The notes under the pieces were generated by a model that saw only the letters and a list, made by a program, of their open reading frames with translations, was not told the origin of the DNA and did not search any database. The position numbers and the translations under genes are program-made. Shown piece after piece: positions 58,040-64,000 of a DNA stretch of 64,000 nt. Each line of letters begins with the position of its first letter. Position 1 is the stretch's first letter. Source of the DNA: Ligula intestinalis (Eukaryota > Platyhelminthes > Cestoda > Diphyllobothriidea > Diphyllobothriidae); NCBI GenBank assembly GCA_036362985.1, contig JAYGXS010000004.1:38843362-38907361 (forward strand), read 5' to 3'.

Positions 58040-59086
58040 ATTGTCTCTTTTTTCGCAACTACTTCCCTGAACTTGCCTCCGCTTCCATTGCAAAATGGTA
58101 AGTGTCACTGAGGGAATTGTCTACAGGATAAGATCAATTGGCACCACTTGCATGCCAAGGAAGTGCAAACTTATTTACAAGCTCTATGTGCTTCTAAAGT
58201 TGTTTTTTCATATCGTGTTCAAAGAAACAGAGCAATTGTCCATTTCGTCACTCAATTGAGGTCTGTGTTTATACAGTTTTTGGTTAGTATACTTCACTGC
58301 TTCCAATAGAATTTTTCAAATTTTGACCGATCGCGCTGCGCATATGATTTATTTTTGCAGTACGTTGTGGTATCCGTTTTTTGCCTTTTAGCTTGTCTGT
58401 AAAGTTAGACCGCGCAGCCATCGTTCTTTTAGGATGTTTGTTGTTGTCCGAGTAGGACTGGTTACGGTCTATGCCATTCCAATCATCTTCTGGCGTCATG
58501 GCCTTTTTCCCGTACACAAGATCTCACTGTTTTGTACCTACCATGTATCACGGCCGATGAGTGTGGAAACCTACAAAACCTTCCAGTGACTGACTTAGAG
58601 ACCATAAAGCTTTGTATCTCCTTTAAGTACTCTTCACTATTTCAACCCTATCCATGGTTTTTCCTAGCAAACACTGTTAAATCGACCCTCATTGTATGCA
58701 GAAATTAAAAGTTCACTTAACAAGTCACGGGTCCTGCTTAAAAGCTACAGAATACATACTCTCAAATTCAACGGGAACCTTCGAGGTGTTTGTGGAACGC
58801 ATTTGAACTAAATATGCCGTGGTTTGCGTACCGCCTAACCGATTATATGAGTATGCTCATTAAATATTTGGTCCGTTCCTCATTCAATTGCATCTTGATC
58901 GCTTCTTGAATCTCGCAGAGATTTTTCTCATATCATTCTCTTCTCACTTACCTCTTAATACTTGATCCCGGATGGGAAAATGGGGCAATGGAAGGGTTTA
59001 TAGTGATCACCCTCCATGTCATTAGTTTGGCAACAGTCATCTAACCGTTTTACCATTGATTTACTCCCTTTACTCCGCCGAATTTA
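58040..59086. other. No gene or repeat recognised
   Basis: AT-rich, short frames only. Confidence 0.4.
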
Positions 59087-59922
59087 TTAAGGCCTGGCAA
59101 TTTCTGTAGGCGGAGCTTTATGGAGGAGACGAAGAAGAAAGCGCTGGCTTTTGGAACTAGGCGTCGAGCGGTGCGAGAACAGCTTGTTCATCTTCGCGGT
59201 GATTTTACCGTTGTTGGAAATAAACTTGCCGTCCCCGAAGCTAATAGACTGGTTAGATGTATCAGCCCGGGGCTTGGTCAGGTTGCGTAAAAGCTTCCAA
59301 GTGGCAGCTGAGTTGCCGCTGAAATTGCAACCTACAACTAGTTTACGCCAGCGTTGGCGTGTGCCATCGTTGATAGTCTTAGTGATCAAGCCATTCAGTT
59401 CGCCGACGCGCGGGTCACTGGCATCCAGCACTCGTATTTCGTCTCTCTCTCTCGTTCCAGGCGGGAGGCTTCGGGCGGATAAATAGGACGGAGAAGGGGA
59501 ATGTGGCCGTTAGGGATGTGGTGACTGGCTGCTGCCAGGAGTAATCGACGAAGGGCTTGCTCCGCCGTGTGGACACAGGTGGGAGGCGGTAGGCCATCGA
59601 TCTCGGCTTCACATTTGGTCGTGAAAGCTGCCAAATTGGCTCTCTTGAAGTTAATGAAGTGCCAGTTAGGGGCCTTGATACGCTCGGCGGCGATGGCCAA
59701 TTCGAGCACAATGGGGAGGTGGTCGCTACCCAGGCTGATTTTGGTGTTCAACATGGTGGAGGCTACCAGGCTGAGACTGGCGAGAGAAACGTCGTGCGAG
59801 TTGGAGGCGCCGTTGGTCGGGAGCCGCGTTTGGCTGTTCTCGTTGCCTTCAAGGTATTCGGCTATGAGCATCTTTATTTTTTCGGCATGCGTCACTGGGA
59901 ATATTTTTATTAGTTTTGGCAA
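59087..59922 (-). pseudogene. LINE fragment: end of endonuclease and linker (jockey/CR1-type)
   Basis: On the minus strand, 59,922-59,440 gives RLPTNGASNSHDVSLAS, SLGSDHLPIVLELA (the endonuclease end with the SDHLP catalytic motif intact), then NWHFINFKRANLAAF. After a shift near 59,431, ASDPRVGELNGLITKTIND, RQRWRKLVV and ATWKLLRNLTKPRA follow. This is the arrangement between endonuclease and reverse transcriptase in jockey/CR1-type LINEs. The reverse transcriptase is absent and homology ends near 59,090. A preceding frame (60,143-59,910) might be a decayed upstream part but shows no motif. Confidence 0.7.
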
Positions 59923-60999
59923 GAAATGTTATTTGGGTCTGCGAGATTTAGCACCTGCTCACAGCTTTTGCTGTCATTGCTGTTTCCACAGCTACAATCA
60001 CTGAGGTTTTTAGAAGTGTCGCCGGGTACAGTTGGAACATTCCGTTCCCAGGCAACCATAAACACACCAGAACGGGATATTCTGTCGACGAATTGCAGTT
60101 GTTGCGAGTTTGTCTCTCCTGTAACTTCCAACAGAAATGTCACGCGATCTCGATGCCTATCCTACTGAATTGCCGCTTCTTTCAATTTGAACGGAGTATG
60201 GTTTTTTAGTAGTCGTTACTTCGAAGCACCCAATTTGACTTTCGTGTATCTAACAGTCGAACTTCTTTTAATTTTTCTTTGTCTGTGATTGCCCCTTTTG
60301 ATTATACCCACGCAAACAGAATCAATAGCATTTTTGCGAGTCTGGTTAAAATCGCGAATGTGTGGTAAGCCGGGCTCCTTAACTGCGCACTTGCTTGCGT
60401 GCTTTCGATGTTGCGAGCATTCTCAACTGGACACACGGAGAGCCAAACCCTCTTCCTTGTCCTTCGACCTCTATCTGGCAGTTGCTCACCTTCGCTAGTA
60501 TCGTCGTTCTCCTCGAGTTTGTTCCCAACTCTGCTTACTGCCCTTGTTGCAGGTGCTTTCCTTTTGTAAACGTAGAACTTGTTTTTTTTTCAGTCTTTTT
60601 CACGAAAACTAAGAAATATTATCAACAAGTCCTTCTCAGTAGCCATGAAGATACGATAAAGTCGTGCTGCTTCTTTGAGCCGTAAATGTTATGCCTTTTC
60701 GCTAAGCTAAAATAAGACATAGTAAAGTCTGTGGCACGTATTAGGAGGTTACTTGATCATGTAAGCCGGTGCATCCTGTCCCACCCTTTGCCAAGGACTT
60801 CCTTATGTTATAGAAGATTAAAAGGAGAGTGAGATCGATGTAGTTTAAATCCGCCGACTTGTTTCTTCACCGTAATGAATACGCCACGGCCCGGAGCTGA
60901 GTTGTAGGTTGGAATTCTGATAATCGATGGGCTAACTTGGTCCTTCTGCAGTTTGTACTTTCCGCAACTCCTTTTACTTACAGGTCCAAAGTCCCCTTA
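59923..60999. other. No gene recognised
   Basis: Mixed composition with frames of 66-96 codons and no family motif. The part next to 59,922 may belong to the LINE. Confidence 0.3.
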
Positions 61000-61235
61000 A
61001 ACGTAGACCCGGTGCATGTGTGCGTGTTCCCTCTAAGCATGGTAGTTGTGCTACACCAACACGGGGCATTCGGGTTGCGCTCCCATAACAAATGCCAACG
61101 ATGGGAGGCGTTGATGGCACGCGTTGATGCAGGCTCTGGCACCAGCCACCCATGCCCTCTATGCCACTCCCACTCCATGGGATCCGAATCAGGCGTGGCG
61201 GTTCCGGTTGCCTGCGCCTGATCCCGCTTATGGCC
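61000..61235 (+). repeat. Dispersed repeat, copy 2
   Basis: It aligns with 14,575-14,800 in the same orientation: TCCCATAACAAATGCC, CACTCCATGGGATC-GA-TCAG and GCCTG-GCCTGATCCCGC. This copy is the less decayed one. Overlapping frames on the minus strand (66 and 103 codons) are by-products or remnants. Confidence 0.6.
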
Positions 61236-61664
61236 TTTTCAATGGGTGCAAGCGGCTGAAGGAAGAGAGAATACAGCAGAGACAACCCAAGTCTGCTATC
61301 GTTTAGAGCTAACCCACGCGTTAGTCACCGTCGCTGCACCACCAGGCTTTATAGCACGCGATGGGCATAGTCGGAATCAACGGTCAAACTGTCGTGTGAC
61401 ACACGTAAACATGAATTCAGCTTCCCATACCTCACATCCAGTCCTTTGCTTTAGTACTCCCAGTGGAGTGTGAGCGGCATGATGGGGGAGGGGGAGTGGA
61501 GTGAATTTTGCACGAGTCTTCTTCGTAAGCCATTTTATGTGCGAATCCTCACAAAACCCTCTGGCCAATAATTTTTCTAGATGTTTTGCAACAGAGGAAC
61601 CAGCAAAACCTTCATCCTGTTATTGCCGAGATTTCCGAAAGTCGTGAGTGTTACCAAAGTAATG
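61236..61664. other. Unassigned sequence
   Basis: Contains a G-rich stretch at about 61,480-61,495. Nothing is recognised. Confidence 0.3.
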
Positions 61665-61852
61665 CAGTAGTCGCCGGCTATTACGCCCACGGTTAATAAG
61701 CCCAGCCGCCTATTAAGCCCAATTTGGCCTGGGCCCAAAGTTGGCTTGATAACCGGCGGCTACTGTACTAAGCCCACGGTTAATAAGCCCAGCCGCCTAT
61801 TAAGACCAATTTGGTCTGGGCCTGAGGTGAGTTTAATAGCCGGCGACTACTT
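61665..61852. mobile_element. Composite MITE with inverted ends and an internal tandem copy
   Basis: CAGTAGTCGCCGGCTATTA at 61,665 is matched by the reverse complement at 61,834-61,852 (one end base differs, then TA). Inside, CACGGTTAATAAGCCCAG and CCGCCTATTAAG-CCAATTTGG occur twice in direct order, separated by a second inverted end (GATAACCGGCGGCTACTG). It looks like two units of about 95 bp that share a middle end. CAGT-type ends with TA on the right suggest the pogo/mariner group. No coding capacity. Confidence 0.75.
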
Positions 61853-61854
61853 TA

Positions 61855-62341
61855 TTTAACAAAGTTAAATTAACCTGACCAACACTTAATTACTTACTGT
61901 ACTGCCTATTTATGATTAATAAATGAAATAATCAACTAGTTTGCCTGTCATTGACCCGGTATCTGCATTCAGGATACTACCTTTCCTGCTTTAAGCAGTT
62001 ATTAATTTCTACCGTCCCAAGTGCGCTCTGAAGCACTACTTTCTTCTGTGCTAGTTTGTTACCTTTTCCTACGAGCCTGCTATAATCTAGAATGATGACT
62101 GTAGTTTGTGCTCAATAGGTCCTTCTCAGCCCGTAGATACGGCGGCGATATCGCAGATTTTGTAAGTAGTGCAAAACCTACTTAACTGCTAAATAGTAGG
62201 ATCTTAAATTGCTTACTAATCCCTACGAAAATGTAAGGTCAACACTTTCAGCGTCGAAAGTATTTTCTATTAGCGCTCCCTCTTAGTCCCTCTAAGTAGT
62301 CAATGTTTCACGTGCTTCTAGAATCTTGCAGCTGAGATTAG
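61855..62341. other. AT-rich spacer, nothing recognised
   Basis: No frame or repeat could be supported. Confidence 0.3.
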
Positions 62342-62415
62342 GTATGACTGGCTTATGACGGCTAACAAGCCAGAAATGACCATTCCGGTCTCTCTTTGCT
62401 TTATCGGATCCATAT
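62342..62415 (+). repeat. SINE body, copy C (no tRNA-like head)
   Basis: GGTATGACTGGCTTATGACG, GCTAACAAGCCAGAAATGAC and CATTCCGGTCTC match 7450-7530. The head expected upstream is missing, so this is a 5'-truncated copy. Confidence 0.6.
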
Positions 62416-62839
62416 CATCATAGTCACTATGTGCCGGTCTAACGGGCTCATGTTGTGGTCTTTTGGGCTAAGTGGAACTTAATTGTTCCTCTGTGTGTGT
62501 CGGACCATCGATTTCGATGATATCAACCAAGTGCACCAACAGGTTGGAACAGGAAGTGATGGCCTCAGAGCTTAGTTTAAAGTAATCGAGGACGTAGTTA
62601 TCGGCTCCGCACTCTTCACCTACTCCCATGAGTCTCGAAGATTTGAAGGGGTCCGGTGCGGCTGCTGTATCAAATGCAAGCCAATACACTGCCTAATTTA
62701 GTCCTAAAGTGACAGTAGACTTTGCGCGGATGCTACTGTGCTATCTATTTTCACTCACCTGTAGTAGGTGTCGGGCCAGACTTAGGTAAACCAGGACTGG
62801 TACTGCTTACTTCTAATACTACGTACTAGGGTGTAACTT

Positions 62840-63060
62840 AGTGATAGTACTTGTTGGTACTGGTACTGACTGTTTTGTACGTCGGAAGTGACGCTGATTA
62901 AGTCAGCACTGGGCTCATATCCCCTAAATCACGAACGGAAGTCTAGTAGTACTGGTGCTGGCACTGACGCCACCATTTATCAGAGGTGACGTTGATTTAG
63001 CCAACGCTAGGGCTCATATCCCCTTGGTCTCAACAGGGGGTGTGAATCTGGGTTTAGCTA
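62840..63060. repeat. Tandem repeat, about two copies of a 100-bp unit
   Basis: Copies at about 62,855-62,950 and 62,951-63,050 share GTACTGGT-CTG, CACTGAC, GGAAGTGACG/GAGGTGACG, TTGATTTAG-CAACG and GGGCTCATATCCCC. A third diverged copy is at 63,340-63,440. Confidence 0.75.
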
Positions 63061-63339
63061 TTTCGGGTAAGTACATGCTTGGGGTCATGAGCAAGGCTGC
63101 GTTTGTCATGGTTTCCGCTATCTTATCTCTATCCATGAAGCTATACGCACTAAGATAATGCCGATATAGCTACATGCCTATTCATGCTAATTCAATTAAT
63201 CATGTTTACTAGAGCCAGTACTTATTATACTATTAGAACTGCCTGTGTATGCTTTTTAAGGAGTCGCACCCAGTATGCACTCCCAATCTGTGCTTAGTGC
63301 TTAGCATTTGGACAATAATATAGCGTTTGTAGAGAAGTG

Positions 63340-63440
63340 ATTAAAGTCAACTCTGGGCTCATATCTGCACATGTCAGTAATACGTGTAGTAGAACTTGTG
63401 CTAGCTCTGACGCTACCATTTGTCGGAGGTCAGACCATCA
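63340..63440. repeat. Diverged third copy of the 100-bp unit
   Basis: AAAGTCAACTCTGGGCTCAT and CTCTGACGCTACCATTTGTC match the units near 62.9 kb. The 280 bp between them is not part of the array. Confidence 0.65.
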
Positions 63441-63717
63441 TCTTTCTAAATAGGTGGGCTACAAGTACCGGTAATAGAGGACAACAGTGTTGCTGAGACT
63501 GGAAGAGGCTAAAAAGCTTGGACTAAGCTTTGAGGACTCGACTGCACTATGAAAGCCAAGCAAGTCTAAACTAAGAGACTGGACTGCATGAATTAGGGTG
63601 CAATAGTGTATAGAGTTTAAGATAAGGTAGATTGGAATTATGTGTGGCTTATAGAGCAATTTTACTGCTGCTGTTAGAAGAACTAGGCTATGATCAAAGA
63701 ATTAAAAATAAATGAGC
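63441..63717. other. Unassigned sequence
   Basis: Nothing recognised. Confidence 0.3.
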
Positions 63718-64000
63718 TTATATGCGTCCCAAGCTTTCATCCGGGCTGATTTGTAAGGCATCCGGCGAGAATGCACGTCGCGCCGTCACCTCCTCGGAGG
63801 GGGAGGGCAGTGCTCGCCTGCCAGCGGTCATTGCTCGAGTCTGCATCGATCGCTTCGGTGTCGCATGTCCTGCTGGCTTCCCCCGTTTGCACTTTCCCGT
63901 GTTCGTCCCGCCGGCGGAATATTGAACTCCGTCATCAGTGTTTATGCAGAGACCATTGTCATGTGCAACTGCGTTCAAGCCCGACAGGAGGTCTTGTTGG
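63718..64000 (-). other. GC-rich open frame running off the right edge
   Basis: The minus frame is open from the window edge to a stop at 63,718 (about 94 codons): QDLLSGLNAVAHDNGLCINT near the start, then a Ser/Arg/Gly-rich tail. The first 25 residues weakly resemble the part after the catalytic box in RTE-like reverse transcriptases (L--L---A---GL-INTD). The rest does not. Composition changes sharply at about 63,720, so an inserted element is likely. Function unknown. Confidence 0.3.

Overview
This is eukaryotic, AT-rich, repeat-dense DNA, most likely from a parasitic flatworm. A tapeworm is my best guess and a fluke is possible. The evidence is the mix of decayed mobile elements: Penelope-like elements linked to hammerhead-ribozyme-like motifs, RTE-like and CR1-like LINEs, Gypsy-type LTR elements, a Helitron and pogo-like MITEs. 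Nothing looks bacterial: there are no operons and no long tightly packed ORFs. Family names come from reading the translations by eye; no search was run.

Layout. 1-5 kb: 3' end of a Penelope-like element with a hammerhead-like motif, an RTE-like endonuclease fragment on the minus strand, and the 5' part of a second Penelope-like ORF. 5-18 kb: short dispersed repeats, including a foldback of about 290 bp (5.2 kb), a tRNA-like SINE (7.4 kb), a palindrome of about 415 bp (10.2-10.6 kb), a 465-bp pogo-like MITE with a TA duplication (10.6-11.1 kb), and further hammerhead-type repeats. 18-28 kb: mostly featureless AT-rich sequence with a 96-bp tandem repeat at 24.5 kb. 28-30 kb: an internally deleted CR1-like LINE followed by a hammerhead repeat. 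32-33 kb: the C-terminal part of a Gypsy integrase. 33-45 kb: a nest of retroelements with three CR1-like fragments on the plus strand, a Gypsy gag-protease fragment on the minus strand, and a nearly complete two-ORF LINE of about 4.1 kb on the minus strand that appears to have landed inside one of the plus-strand LINEs. 44.7-50.4 kb: a nearly complete, inactive Helitron with a 3' hairpin plus CTAG end and a probable 67-bp intron. 51-64 kb: mainly unannotated sequence, with one plausible host exon (55,283-56,119), a jockey/CR1-type LINE fragment, a composite MITE, and 100-bp tandem repeats.

No complete host gene can be supported. The best host candidate is a 279-codon open exon at 55.3 kb with one membrane segment and a cysteine-rich tail. 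It ends exactly at a good splice donor.

The most unusual feature is the recurrence of hammerhead-like cores (CTGATGA, helix, GAAA or AAAACGTC) at about eight places on both strands. Several share a downstream tail and two are tied to Penelope-like ORFs. This suggests that self-cleaving RNA sequences, or their fossils, are a widely dispersed repeat in this genome.
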